The translations under genes were made by a program, and so were the position numbers. The notes beneath the pieces were generated by a model. The model saw only the letters and a list, made by a program, of their open reading frames with translations, did not search any database and was not told the DNA's origin. Below, one piece after another: positions 1 to 12,847 of a DNA stretch of 64,000 nt. How positions within the stretch are numbered: the stretch's first letter is position 1; every line of letters starts with the position of its first letter. This DNA is from Entoloma clypeatum (lineage: Eukaryota; Basidiomycota; Agaricomycetes; Agaricales; Entolomataceae), in NCBI GenBank assembly GCA_963565915.1, contig OY751493.1:1860001-1924000 (forward strand). The letters are read 5' to 3'.

Positions 1-79
1 ACAGACTCTGATGTGCTTCTTACGGTCAGGCGGCAGAGCTAGCAAATATGGTATTGAGTAAGAAATATCGTGAAACATT

Positions 80-3000
80 CTAAGTCACCTTGGCTTCGCG
101 GTTCGGTTCTAGCCGTAGTAGACACCCAACTTTGCCTTCCGTTGACATGTGTAAGACACCAGCCGCAACCAGATTGTTAGGATTTGGATCAACATCGTCC
201 AGTAGATTAAGTCGATGTCCAGAAAGAACCTGCCGATGTTTCGCAAGATCGAGTTGTCCTGCAGTATTCAGACTGATCGCGAAGATTGCCTGGTTTTCGC
301 GAGGGGGACCGCCGATGAGTTTCCACCGCTCAAAAAAGTCGCTCTCCCCTAGCTTTACGTGCTCAAGGAATTTGGTAAGAATGATAGGCAGCCGTAAAGT
401 GAGTGTTTGATGCGAGCCTGCGAGATAAGAGATACTAAGAATGGGGGGTTTTGTAAAGGTCTTTTTGCATTCGATGTGGAGTAATTGTTGCGTTTGCGCC
501 CGGGGGGCTATGATGCTCGGCAGTATTTTGGCGAAAGTGACGGAAAGGGCATCGGGATCACTGAGATGGATCCTTGTAGTGAAAGATGTGAGAGGGGCGG
601 TTACCTTGTTTCCCAGATAGACAGCCAACTGGCCAATGTGACCTTGGTAACGAGACTTGATTCCAATCTGGATCTGGTCATCCTCGTATAGTATCCCTTC
701 CGAAGTGTACGCTAATTTGTCAAACCAACGATCCACGTTAGGTCCAGATGTTAAGCGCGGAATGTTATCTGAGGCAACCTGCGTCTCCTGAAAAGCCTCA
801 GCCGATTCTGTGGCACGAACAGATAAGTTCACGTCAGTTATCGACTCCTTATTGTCTGATTGTGCGGGGCCCATAGCCTCCTTTTTGATGACCGTCTCTC
901 TTTCCACGTTAGCTTCTTTGCCTCCGTGGATCCAAGTTCGTTTATCTTCTGTATCCCCATGTTTCAAATTCAGTCGCCCCAATAGTGCACTGACTCTGGG
1001 TGGAAAAGGTGGCATCTCCTCGCAAATATTCTGGAGCAATTCGTCATCATCTGGCCGAGATGCGAGTGCATAGAATTCGCAGGCACGTTGTTGAAGCTCA
1101 GCATCGAGAACGTGTCGATAGCGTTCAAATATATTGACTAATTGTGGTTTGATTTCCGGAAAGACATTGACCCATTTGATGTAAGTGGATAATAGGAGCG
1201 ACCGAGTCGAGGCGACACAGAACTGGGATTTAGAATGCAAAACATGGAACTGTTCCATGGGGCTATATCCTGGTTCATTTGCAATGAGGTGCCCGTATTC
1301 GCCCAGGATGTAACCTGGAAATGTGAGTCAGTTCCTTGCATTATTTCAAATAGCTCGTTCACTTACCGCCAACTTTAACCAAGCTTTCATGGGTTGAAGA
1401 AGCTTTCAGGTGTTCGAAAACCACTTTTGAGGCATACTCCTGCAGGTCCTCGGTATTTGTCACAATCTGGACCACTCTGTACCAAACCTCGTCCCCAACA
1501 TGGTCCCCGGCTGCGCTGAGTAGTTGTAAGATGGTATCAACATACCATTTATAGGAGCTAGCATATTTCTCCGTCAGAATGGCGATCTTCAATACCATTT
1601 CTTCACGGAGGGCATAATCTGCCACCCGAAGGTAGCGCAAGAGTTCACCAACAACAGTTTCTGAGTTGTCAACGTCGCACATGCTGTAGAGAAGGTCCAG
1701 CGCGCGCCTCCGTACGGATATGTCTTTATCTCTTAGGGATAGAATGATTGTGCTTTGGTGCCGTTTGATGGGCTCCAGGGATTCAGCTCGGGCGGCAAGA
1801 TGAGCCATTGTGTCAAGGCCGAGATATCTAACGTTCGTCTCTTTCGAAGATATAAAACGCGCCAAAAGAACGGCTGCAGTGCTGACGAGAGGAGATGCAG
1901 TGTCCAGGTGGATAGCAAGCCCGATGGCCTCGAACAGTACAGCATGCTGGGCATTATTATGCTGAACATTCCGCGAAGGCTCTGCACTGTTGTTCATGGT
2001 CATTTGTAGGACCTGATGAAGTACGGATCGTACTGATGGATCCTCTGGAAAGAGTTTAAGAGAATAGTGTTGTGAAACACTTGTAAAAAGAATCACCTGA
2101 AGGGGGATAATATTGGAGTAGCCGAAGAAGTTTTACTTGAAGCCAAGGTGACGGAACCTTGTAATATGCATATGTGGCTGCATATTCATGTTCAATGACC
2201 AGCTAATATGAATTATGAGTGACGGGAATATCAGCTTATATCCATGACTAACGCGGTGCAGACGGTCGACAGCTTTGGTATAACACACCGCGTAGGCATC
2301 AAGATGATCCTGAGCAAGCGCCATGACCAGGCTTGTGACACATATGACAACACCCTACCAGAAATCAGTTTGCGAAGGCTTCTTTAAGAAGTGAGAAAAA
2401 CCAATCACCAAGTCTGGGTCATCCATGATAGAGACAATCCTGAGCGCCCATTCAGCAGCTGGTATGACGTTGGGATGTTTCCGGTACAAACGAAGCAGAG
2501 TCAGAGCTGCTTTTTTCTTGACAAAGGTCTGAGAAGTCCTGCCAAATATTCGAATCACTATTGCATAGACGACAAAACACGCACGGAGAAATCAAGAGGC
2601 GATGAACATCTTCCGCAAGTGCTTCAGCCATTTCACTTCCGCCAACGTTTGCTATCGCATGTAAAGCTAAGCAGTTGTCTATTTCACTATTCGCATCCAG
2701 GTCTTTTCGGATAGAGTTAACGACAAGCCGCAAGAAGTCGGAATTCTCATGCATTAGTAAAGTGACAGCAAGATAGCCCTTGGAAAGTCTGAGCCTAAAT
2801 GTGACGATCTGTATGCAATATATACAACAACGCACTATTTGCTTCTCACTATACTTGGAGCTCGATATCAAATTTACCGCTTCCATGTGTCCAACATCCA
2901 CTTTGTAACCAAGGATGTACGTGAATATAATCTTCGCAACATATCTTGAACATGGTATCATTAGCTATGGAGTTCTGAAGATTTGGACAACTCACTTCTT

Positions 3001-3256
3001 TTTCTGATACCCGTCAAGATTGCCATCTGGATAGGTAGAAAAGAAATCAATTAGGAAATAGTGAACACCCAGAAAATTGGCACACCTTTGAATTTCTTTC
3101 TAATGTTAGCCATCTCCTTGTTTATTCTTTTCTCTTCCAGATCTCGCACACGGGCACCACGAATGTCCGCAATGAACTAAGGAATTAATCAGTTGCAGGT
3201 CTAGATCACATGCGAAAGTGTTAAACCTGAGTGAGTCCACGCATATTGGTCGCCAT
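80..3256 (-). CDS. AP-2 complex subunit alpha (alpha-adaptin)
   Basis: Large subunit of the clathrin adaptor AP-2, which links cargo, PI(4,5)P2 membrane and clathrin during endocytosis at the plasma membrane. The reading starts [19 protein letters not shown], the usual alpha-adaptin N-terminus, at 3254-3256. The HEAT trunk follows, including [20 protein letters not shown] (about 1.9-2.0 kb), a stretch nearly invariant in the family. The C-terminal third (80-1258) is the ear: the beta-sandwich [20 protein letters not shown] and then the platform subdomain with [10 protein letters not shown]. An intron near 2.05-2.1 kb joins [11 protein letters not shown] to [11 protein letters not shown], matching the family. 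Several further short introns lie between 2.1 and 3.25 kb and were not all resolved. Established knowledge: family and role. Inference: exact exon borders. The helicase gene upstream ends 205 bp away on the same strand. Confidence 0.93.
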
Positions 3257-3461
3257 GATTTCAGAGGATCTGTATGGCGTTGGCGTAATGAGCCCAGGTA
3301 GAGGATGAAAGCAGTACCTGACTCGGAGGAGTACCACTACTTTGATAAGTGACTGTATAGGAAGACTTTCCTACTACATGTGTGACAAACGTGTGACCTC
3401 AGTTAAGACTGCACTTCAAGCTTTTGACTATGGATGTACTTATATTATAAAATATTGTACT

Positions 3462-6400
3462 TTAAAACTTCCTGGATAGCCTACTAGGCGTACTCGAACG
3501 AGAATAGAATGCCGACCCGCCCCGTAAATTTGGTGTGGAATAACCAGACGATGAACAACGAGGGAGTCGCGCCGACGACGACTCCATGGGAGTTACAGGT
3601 CGAGAATCTTGCCGTAATTCTTCCTTGCCATAGCAATTCAGAATCCGCACAATATCGCGTGTCATCCTGTCCAGTTCCACAATCTCATCCCGCGACAACG
3701 AACAATCACGGTTTTCGTCCTCATCTTCAGACTCGGGCTCTTCCCTCGACAGGAATGGTAATGATTGTCTTCTTTGGCGCTTTCCCATCACAATGCCCTC
3801 GAATACCCTCAACATACACCCTTCTATCAGAATTTTCAGGCGTCGGACGTTTTCCAGTGCGTCCAGATTACCGACGATAGGAAGCCAATTGTCGCATTCG
3901 AGACCTGTCTCCGCTACTTGTACTTTGTACGCTCCGAAAAGCATGTAGGACATTGGATCAAGGCGTGTTGTCGTCACTAAGAAAGTTTGAGCGCTGTCAG
4001 CACCCGTTGAGACGTTTCGTCGTTTCTCCGCAAAGGCAAATAACTGTCTCTCTCCAGAAGTCTCCAGATCCTTTGGATCCTTCTTGGGATTGTTCACGCT
4101 TGAAGGATGGATGAATGTTGTCTAATGGAATTCAACATGCCAAGGTTGTGTCGAATAGGAAAGACTGAACCAACCTTGTCTTGGGACGTCCGATACGCCC
4201 TCTTTCCAACACGGATAGCAAAGTTTGGCGGAGAGGCTATGCATATCAAAGCAGCCAGTATAGGCAGTGAATCCCCATTGATATTTAGCTCTGGCGGGGC
4301 CGTGTGCGGCTTGCCGAGCCCATTGACAAGGCCGCTGGCAGAAACCTCGATGACACCGGCTTGATATAACGATTGTAGAAGATGCACTCTGATTTTTTGA
4401 ATCATGAGGAGGGTAGGTTTAGCAAGGAAATTATCGACACAAAACCGATTTGCCGACACATATTCACCTCTTGACTGCATAGACCACCACGCATTGAAGG
4501 CCTGGAGTACCGCAAGCGCGTCGGATCGGAACAATTGTGGTGTCCAGAGATTCTTTTTAGCAGCAGCCTCTGCTTTAAGGTGCAGTGGAGATATAAAAGG
4601 ATCCCTGTTGGTCAAAATGGCCGCCAAGGTCAAGGCCCCATCCAAACAACGGAAGAAACTCCCATAGAGCACCATACGGCCCATCTGCGCATCCACCGGA
4701 AGCTGCAAGAGCACGCGTCCCAAGGAGGTGAGGTTTTTTTCCGCATCCAACGCGCCCACCATCTGAAGGTCTTTCATGGCAGCCGCCACTCGCTCAGGAT
4801 GCGGAGCTTCGATTGTCGCTGCAAGAACTTCTTCCACAGTCATACCAGGGAAGTTTAGAGCTTTCACATGCATCACAACGTTGCTCAGATCAACTCGCTT
4901 CATCTCCACGGTCTGGTAAGGATGCAGAGCCGCTGCATGTGTCCGGCCCAAGATACCAAAGTATTCCCCAGACCTATGTCTTCCTGCCCGACCAGCCCGC
5001 TGTCTCAAACTGGATGAACCAACCCAAGCAGAGACAAGGGATGACATGTGCCGTTCGGGATCGTAACGCTGTTCCTTGACCTTTGCGGTATCAACAACAT
5101 ATACGACATCGGGAATGGTGATCGACGTTTCGGCGATGTTGGTCGCGAGAATGATACGACGCACGCCTGGTGGTGGGGGTTTAAAAATCGCCTGTTGCTC
5201 AGCCAATGGGATGGTAGAATGTAAAACATGGACGGTAAATTTCGAAGAGTCGTTGAAGTTGACGCCTAAAGGTCCCTGGGGTGTTTGTAGGCAGCGCTGG
5301 ATGGCAGTGATGTCATCCCAACCGGGAAGAAAGACCAAAATATGACCATCGCGTGAAGAGGATACTATGTGAGAAATGGTTGCGCTGATGAGAGGATACG
5401 GAATCTCCAAGCCGTCATCCCGACTATCCGAACCTGCATACACCTTTCGGATCCCAAATGCAGCAGCCGCGGTTGGTTCAAGCTCTTTGTTCAGATATTT
5501 CGCAACAGAATCTTCCTCTAGCACCCATTTGGCAGGGCTCCTGACAATGTGAGGAATGAAATCTTCAAGGAAGTACTGTGCCACAGGGAACGACCGCCCA
5601 GGGACTTCTACGACTTTAGCAGGATGACCAGCATCGTCGGGGAAGTACTCCTGAAACAAAGCGGGGTCGATGGTGGCACTCATCAGGATGACCTTGAGTG
5701 GCTTCTTTCTCTCCTGCCGATCTGCCAGGAGCCGTTTGAGAACGACAAGCAGAAGATCAGTGTCCACATCGCGTTCATGTACTTCGTCAACAATGATATG
5801 TGTCACATCATCGAGAGCATGACTTCTTGGGAGGGCACCTTCCGAAAGCGCAGACTGTAGTCTCTTCAAGAATACCCCGGTCGTGCAGAAAGTGATGCAG
5901 CCGTGTTCTTCTGGAAGTTTAGCATCAAAACGAACTTGATACCCAATAGATCTCCCGACTGTCTCTCCTCGCTCGTTTGCAACGCGATGGGCAACACTGA
6001 TGGCTGCAAGGCGACGAGGTTGAGTGCACACAATGTTGCAACGGGCACCCTCTCCCCGCGATATATATGCATCAAGGATCAACTGAGGGACCTGGGTGGT
6101 TTTACCTGAGCCTGTCGCAGCCATACAGATTGTGGCAGAGTTCTTGTGGATATGCGATAAGATATCATCCGCACAAGTATATACAGGGAGTGACATCCTC
6201 AACTTTCGCATGGCCACCATTGAATGGTCGCCGAGATAGTCCTGGTGTTGTCGGAGTAGCTGCTTCGACTTCTCTGCAAAAAACTCGGGGGTCTTTGTCT
6301 TTCCTCGCGGCATAATGCGCGTCTTCACACCAGACTGCTGTTCAGCTGTAGAGGCTGCAGAGCCGACAGCAGGCCGATTCCGATAGAGTTTACCTTCCCT

Positions 6401-7475
6401 GATGTCGATGCAAAGGTCTCTGATTTCGTCATCCAATCTATCGCTTATCTGAAAGAATACCTTGGGTGCTAAGCCAAGGTCCGCCCCGGTTTTAGATGAT
6501 TCCACAAATGCTTTCCAAAGCTCGGGATCACAAGTCTCGAGATATTGAGTCACGTCGAGATAACATGCAACCTGCGCACCTTTCTTTGTGCTAGCGGATC
6601 CAAGACCGATGCGCCGACCGCCAACAAACATCACGGCATCCCACCTGCTCGCACCCTTGCCGGTGGCTTCGAATGTTATCTCTGGCTTTCCAAAGTTATA
6701 AAGGCGGCAATAATAATCCATGAAACTGCGGGCCCGCTCGTAGCTGACGAGGGAATTGTCCAATAGTTTCACTTCTGTTGTTTCAAATTTCTTAGGACGC
6801 AACTTCGCTGTATCATCGAGCTACAGTCTGAATGAGCGTGGGTCGCCCAAATAAGTTGAAAGGGACTTGCTATGCCGAGACCATGTAATTGATAGACAGC
6901 GGAGAGGGCAGCAAGCTTCTCTGCCTCCTTCTTCTCTGAGTGGTCACCTATTCCAATAACTGGCACCTCCAAATCAACCGTCACTGTGCATCTGTTGCGG
7001 AAGATGTCGTTGGTGGAGAATGCAAAGACATGGGGGAAGGTCACCTGTACATTGACGAGGCACTACTATGTGCCTCGTCCATGATCGTACCCTGGATGAA
7101 GTTGTATGTAGGCAAAATTTGTGTCACTAGCATCGTGAAGTTTGCGAGAGAAGATTTGGGCGTAGAATCATGAGTTGGTTTTATCGGGACGGAGGTTCGG
7201 TGTTCGCGAGTGATGAAGGCATGGTCGTGTAGAGGACCATCGAGAGAAGGGGAAGGTAAGGTTGAAGCCTTTGACTTGGGCAGGCGGGGATGAGAGGGAC
7301 GGCGTTTTGGTCGGGTAGGCGGGGCGGACTGTGCGGCCTTCCTGGAGAACGAGAATGATGATGAGGGCTCAGCGGCGTCGAATCTGGGGACTTTCGGAAA
7401 GTCAGGCTGGGACTGGCGAAGGAGGGGCGGCTGTTGGATGTACGGGCGTTTCTGTGACCGGGGCTCAAAGTGCAT
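3462..7475 (-). CDS. DEAH/DEVH-box RNA helicase with dsRNA-binding domains (DHX9/DHX36-like)
   Basis: ATP-dependent RNA helicase of the DEAH/RHA group. Domains in order: a Pro/Arg-rich N-terminus; a first double-stranded-RNA-binding-like fold around 6.77-7.1 kb; a second one around 6.55-6.8 kb (MDYYCRLYNFGKPEITFEAT); the helicase core with motif I AATGSGKTTQVPQ, motif II DEVHERD, motif III SAT and motif VI QRAGRAGRHRSG; a winged-helix/HA2 region; and an OB-fold C-terminus (FIHPSSVNNPKKD, then QLFAFAEKRRNVS). Two introns could be placed. One of about 51 nt near 7.04-7.1 kb joins YNFIQ to VTFPHVF. One of about 57 nt near 4.1-4.17 kb has donor GTTGGT and joins TSQDK to TTFIHPSS. The start MHFEPRSQKRP at 7473-7475 is chosen because HscB ends at 7547; a start slightly upstream is possible. 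The specific target RNA cannot be told from sequence. Confidence 0.88.
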
Positions 7476-7546
7476 GAAGAGCGGACGGCAACGTTGACAA
7501 CGTTGACGGAGGAGAACAATCATATAGTCACATTCATCAAGAATTA

Positions 7547-8319
7547 TCAAGGTCGGTTCTCTAACCATCTATTCCCTGCTCGTTCTATCCCTTCCAGATA
7601 TCTAAGCCGTACCGCAGCTGCCTTGGCCGCTTGCCATTGCCCTTCTCCAATTAACGTTTCCAGCTCACCAATTGTCTCTTTGATTTTCGCTGCCAATCTC
7701 GGTGAGACGTTCTCAGAACACGGAAAATACAAGTTTACCAACCACAGTTTTCTTCCACAAGACCCGAAACATCGTCTTCTTCGTGCGCTTCAGCAATTGT
7801 CTCCCTCGCTTCCATAATCTCCGACATGAAGTCAACGTCATCAACCTTGTCTTTCTCCGATATAGGAATGTGCTGGCGGGCTAGGATGTACTCTGCCCTT
7901 GACAGAGGTTTCAGGAGGCAGGAATATGCCTCATTGACCCGGGAAGAAAGGGCCTGAGCGATATCTTGCTTATCCTTGAGCAGGCTAAGGTAAACAACCA
8001 TTGTCGAGGCAAGAATTGAACGCACAGAGCCCTTGGACGCCCAAGAATCGGGGTGACACACGGCCTGCACATCGCGAAACCTTTGTTTCAAGACAGATAC
8101 GTTGATTACGAAGGGATTTGGCTGATAGGGCAAACCAAAGATTTCGTGAAACTTGGTATCTTGTGGTAGGCGCGAAATATGCCAGCATTTGTTGCAGACA
8201 GGCAGGGGAGAGGGTAGCGGCTGGGAACAAGAGGGACAGGTTCTCTGGGATGCGTGGATGCGACGGCGTTGAAGATGGAGACGGCGGGGCGTCGTCGAGC
8301 GGAGTGCCGAAAGCATCAT
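7547..8319 (-). CDS. JAC1: Mitochondrial J-domain co-chaperone HscB/Jac1 with N-terminal tetracysteine motif
   Basis: Type III J-protein that hands the Fe-S scaffold Isu to the Hsp70 Ssq1 in mitochondrial iron-sulfur cluster assembly. The N-terminus is Arg-rich (TPRRLHLQRRR), as in a mitochondrial presequence. It is followed by CPSC and CNKC pairs, a probable zinc-binding tetracysteine like that of animal HSCB. The J-domain contains the essential HPD tripeptide in AVCHPDSWASKG. The C-terminal three-helix domain follows (RVNEAYSCLLKPLSRAEYIL, later RLAAKIKETIGELETLIGEG). One short intron near 7712-7758 must be removed to reach the last exon. Its donor is unclear: GTGGAA gives a 47-nt in-phase intron but is not a strong site. 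The start is one of two adjacent ATGs at 8314-8319. The divergent DysF gene starts only 17 bp away. Confidence 0.88.
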
Positions 8320-8336
8320 GTTACGGGTGTGACATC

Positions 8337-9399
8337 ATGGCTGAATCGACTCTCCCTCCACCACCAACAGCGATCACCACCGACGACTACCATGCTGCCG
8401 ATCCTGCCCGTCAACGTCTCGCCTCAAAACCGTCTTTAGGCCACCTTCTACGTTTCAGATCCAAAATCAAAAGGAACTCCATCAAGCCCCCGCTTGGCAC
8501 CGACGCTCCATCAGACTACCAAGCACAAACGTCTGAATCGCAAGCCATTAGTCTCGACTCTTCCAAGATTGATACGTCTGAAGATGAGCCAGACAAGTAT
8601 GAATGGGCAGTCGTGTACGAGAATCAAAGAGGGTATGGCAACTTATCCCTCTCCTTGTTTCACAGATTAAGCGATTCCTTAAAGCATGACTCTCTTCTCC
8701 ATCCCATATTATTCCCATTTATCATTGCTTCCATCCGATCCTTCTTCGTTTACCGTTCCAAACACCTCCTCGAAACAGTCGGAGCAACTTCCTGTCACCC
8801 TAGAGGACTACCCCCTTCCCGACGGCCTCTGGCGGTGGGTATCCAAGCGCTGGATGATCGACATGCGTACAGACTCCGGTGAGGTCCAGCATGACGGGTT
8901 CGAATACAACTGGATGTTCCGCGCACACAAATGGAGGGCAGAGGTCGGACCGTTCAGTGCCGGTGGATGGGTGCGCAGACGGAGATGGGTAAGACTAATG
9001 ATGAGACCTGCTCAAAGGCGACATGACAACAATGTGGATGATCTCGTCACTGGCGATTTCCACTCCAAAAATGGAACCTCGGACGTTGAGGACATTTGGC
9101 TGAATGATGATGTGGAAAGCAACTGGCGTATATGCCGGGCTCTCATGAAGAGACTCGGGCGGGATGGACGGAAACTCGAGTTGTGGAAAGCGTGGCTCTC
9201 GGATGCCGACGCGCTGGAACCTAGGCTCCCGCGCCGGGATCAGATATTGGCTATAGTCAAACTGCATGTATGTTCTAGTTGACGTTGATGGGTGAACGTG
9301 TACTGACGGCGACAGGGAGTTGAAGTCTTGGAGCTGTTCGTATACCCAGATTCGCGGGCAGAGATGGTGAGGATGCTTGAGTGTGCAGGGTTGTTGTGA
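8337..9399 (+). CDS. Dysferlin/peroxin (DysF) domain protein
   Basis: Protein with an N-terminal disordered segment of about 80 residues and then a DysF domain, the beta-rich module shared by dysferlin, Pex30/Pex23-type peroxins and yeast Spo73. The domain reads WAVVYENQRG, then (across an intron) MTLFSIPYYS, SLLPSDPSSFT, LPDGLWRWVSKRWMIDM and FRAHKWRAEVGPFS. No transmembrane segment is evident, so it resembles soluble Spo73/Mug65-type proteins more than membrane Pex30. Two introns fit exactly: 8633-8684 (52 nt) and 9268-9315 (48 nt). The last exon gives the end GVEVLELFVYPDSRAEMVRM...LL. The start at 8337-8339 is the only in-frame Met before the domain. Function in peroxisome/ER or spore-membrane biology is inferred from the family only. 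Confidence 0.85.
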
Positions 9400-9439
9400 T
9401 TTACTGTAAATACTCAAGTTATTTACTTAATATTTGACC

Positions 9440-11244
9440 ATGAAGAGATGTCGATCGTTGGAGATTGCTCTGAGGACATACGGCCTCGCCCTTTCCCTCT
9501 CCCTGGCTCCCTCTGTCTTTCCCTTCCTTCTCTCCTGCCTCGGATCCAAGCCATCTCGCTACCAAGCCCTGAAGCGAATCCTTCGAGCACAGCTTGGCTT
9601 TGACGGCTTTGCTTTTGCCATTTCTCTCTCCGTTGGCGGCGGCGCCGCTCTCACAGAGTTATGGCGCCTTCTCGACCCCATCGATGTATCCCACTCCCCG
9701 TCGAATCGTCGAGGGAGCTCAGTATTATCACACGCTCAAAAAACATTCATCGCGAATGCTCTCTCTTCTTCTCTCGGGATCCTACTGCTGCAGTCTGGTC
9801 GTGGACACCGATTACGACGCTCGCCAAGTGCCCCCTTGCCACCAATCCAAGCCATTAAAAAATCCGATACGTCGGACCTGACTCTCTTACTCCTTGTGCG
9901 AGCGGCTGATGCTGTCCTCCAAACATTGTTACGCCAAGACTCAGTACAATTGCGGGACTCTCGGCCTCCGACCCGAGATGCTGAAATGTCAGGGCTACAA
10001 CTGGTAAAAGAGGACGCAACCGAGCACATCAGCAGTCTGACTTCAAAGGTCGACGCGCTCGTATTTTGGGCTTGCAGTGCAAGGTATCCTCTTCTCTCTT
10101 AACTGTGGTCACATGCATCCTCATCAATCGTGGGTTACAGAATAATGTGGTGCTTTTTTTACGAACCCGAAAGGTGCTTCCCTTTCCACCGTTTGTTTCT
10201 GCAACCAGAGTTCTGGACGGTCCCTTCTTCGTTCTATTAGGCTTCCTCCGTCCTACGTAAAGTGGATTGCCGCTTTAGCAAATGTAGATGGACGCGTAAT
10301 TCAAGCTTTGAGATTCATCAGAGAAGGTCGCTGGTCCTATATCAGAGGCTCTTTGTCTCATCCACATCTCCTCACTGGCTTCTCGAAGGAACTGGGGTAC
10401 AATGCCTCTTGGGGTGACCCAGCCGCCCTTCCCGCGTTTGGTGGAGCTATAGCGGACAATGCTTGGGAAGTTCTTGGGGTCAAGAACAGACCTGGCGTGG
10501 GAGGGCTCCCTTGTGAGTTGGTGCACGGGTCGGCGGGGTCATTCCTCGGACTAGATGGAAGTTGCACAGCCAATGCGTCGATCCGAGGCATCATGGCGTT
10601 CTCTGAGGCGATTGCCATCTATCTCCCTGTCTGTTGCTTTTCCAGCTCAACGCATCGATTCTCTGACACGAGTTATCTCCAGGTCCACTTCCTTCCTGCG
10701 ATTCTGTCCCGGCCGCAAACACTTCTCAAACCCTCACGTGCCCTCGCTATCACATTTGGAGCTCTGCGCAGTGCTACCTTTCTCTCGAGCTTTGTGGCGC
10801 TCTACTGGTACTCCGTCTGTATCACGCGTTCTCTCGTTTTCGCTAGACTGTTGCCCTCCATCTCCCATGACTTCTGGGATGGCCCTTTCGGGTGCATCTT
10901 TGCAGGATGCCTTGCCTGTGGAAGCAGTATCTGGATTGAAAATGGTCGCCGCAGAGGGGAGATGGCGCTCTATGTTCTGCCGAGAGCAATTCGGAGCTGC
11001 TTCCCGACTAACTGGGTACGGCATAGTGTTAATAATGCACAAGTCATGGAACGGTAGGCGCTTCACGTCTCTTTCTATTGTCCCTAGGTCGGAATAATCA
11101 TTCTTCCTCAGTATCACATTCGTTCTGTCGTTGTCCACGTTGATGACAGCAGCCATCCATCATCCAGAGACACTTCGGGGTTTGTCACGCTGGGCGTTAT
11201 CTTTCATGATGAATGGGTCGGGTATTGTGTTTTGGAAGCGGTAA
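9440..11244 (+). CDS. TMEM135-like integral membrane protein
   Basis: Multi-pass membrane protein related to the TMEM135/Tim17-like fungal family; animal TMEM135 acts in peroxisomal/mitochondrial lipid handling. Hydrophobic segments occur throughout (for example GLALSLSLAPSVFPFLLSCL and FAFAISLSVGGGAAL). The family signature GVGGLPCELVHG lies in the middle. The C-terminus HHPETLRGLSRWALSF is the conserved final helix region. At least four introns can be placed. An exon giving FFYEPERLPPSYVKWIAAL joins two of them at about 10.1-10.23 kb. One intron at about 10.63-10.68 kb joins IYLP to VHFLP. One at 11054-11111 (58 nt) joins QVMER to ITFVLSLSTLM and carries the frame to the stop at 11242-11244. 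Without that last splice the protein would end 11 codons after the preceding conserved block. Function is inferred from family. Confidence 0.78.
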
Positions 11245-11379
11245 CCGCATGATTCAAACTCACCATCACACCGCAGTCTATCCTTAATCCTCATTGTTGT
11301 CGTCAACAGCCACTGCATTGAAAAGAAATAGGCGCAATGATAATAATCAGTTTACTCAGTAGTATCACGTCTCAATACA

Positions 11380-12847
11380 TCAGCCGCTCCAAAGATGGCA
11401 GACATGATCGTAAAACGAGCAACTTGCTATCGTTGTATCAGCCCCCAGCGGTGACTCGAACGACCAATCTACGCCATAAACCATTGATGTATGGGCGTCA
11501 AAGCGCTTCACAACCTGAGCTTGATGTGTGTCGGCTATATCAAAACGGATTATCTTGGCACCATCATGCATGCATGCGATGAGTAAATCATCCTTTCGAG
11601 TTGGTGAAGGGTGCCATTTGACACGCCAGGCACCCCCTCCCACGTCCATCTCCGTTACAGCAATCGAGGGTTTTCGACTGTCGAACAACCTGACAGTGTT
11701 GTCGTAGCTTGACGGGGAAGGTGAGGTGCAAGTAATTTTACTTCAGAGGTGTGTTACGGACCTCCCAACAGCAATCATGTGCTCTATGTGGGGATGGCTT
11801 TGGATACTTGTCACGCCAGCATCAAACCTGAGGACTGTCAATCTGTCATGTACCTGTCTAGAGCAAGTTAAAAGAAACAAACCCTTTATTGACAAAAATG
11901 GGATGGGAGAATTTTTGTCGGATATCCCAACTCTTCATCTTGAGATCGTCGCCACCTAGACTGGTTCAATGAGGCACACCTTCAAAAGCGGGGAAGTTTG
12001 GTGAACCTGAGTATAGAACATTCGTATTCCAATAGTCCCAAGCTGCGGCCCATGGCTCGTAATCGTGGGCATGCCACGCGTTCGTTAAAACCAAGTGACC
12101 TCCGTAGTCTTCAGACAATACACAAAGAGAACCGTTGGAAAGAGAAACAACCATGGAGCCTAAGTGGCTTGAAATATCTCAATTTCAAAAGAATCGAATT
12201 CGGAAAAGTGCGGTGCCCCTTACGATCCACCAGTTCTACGATTAGACCAGTCGATGGTCAAGCAAAGAGTATTCCGCGAAGCGCATTGAATAGACTGGAG
12301 GTGCCTCAGAGATTTCTGTATATCACGATGAAGATTCGTACAGTGCCCGCTCCGGTAGAATAGGGAAGACATGCCTCCGTTTCTCCAAGAACATGAAGCC
12401 CAACGTTTCCCTCCGAATCTGCAATTCCCAGGACGGGACTGATTGATGGAGATGCGTGACACCTAAGTAAAAAGACGTATATGAACATTGACAAAATTCC
12501 TTCCCAAGAGAACAGAAAACCATTTCAAATCGAGAACGGCTGGCAGCTCGATGGATTGAATTTGATGACTAGAGATGTTGGTCGATGCTGGAATTTTTTT
12601 CGGTGGTAAAAAGTCACAAGTTACGATCAAGCACAGAGTCGGAAGAGTCCAATTGTAAGACCAGGCATTCGCCCCGCCGCTGTTGAGATTGAGTACCGAT
12701 TGGTTGGCTGGCGCTGTCGTCTAGCTTGTAAGTCCCACAAACAAGAATGTCCTGGGCCGTTGGATGGGGGCAGAATTCCACAGAATCTGCGGGAAAAACA
12801 GGGTCGAAGGCAACCATGGATGAAGTCAAACCTTCCTCATTTGTCAT
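11380..12847 (-). CDS. DPH7: Diphthine methyl ester hydrolase DPH7/WDR85 (WD40)
   Basis: WD40 protein that demethylates methylated diphthine on elongation factor 2, allowing the final amidation step of diphthamide synthesis (yeast Rrt2/Dph7). The N-terminal exon holds DSVEFCPHPTAQDILVCGTY followed by a QRRGECLVLQLD blade. A middle blade includes AWHAHDYEPWAAAWDY and PNFPAFEGV. The C-terminal part has GGGAWRVKWHP, DDLLIACMHDGAKI, HTSMVYGVDWSF and ASCSFYDHVCHLWS, which is the family's C-terminal blade pattern. Several short introns interrupt the gene between 11.7 and 12.6 kb; not all borders were resolved. The start MTNEEGLTSS at 12845-12847 is 29 bp from the ATG of the divergent AGTRAP-like gene. 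Confidence 0.85.
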
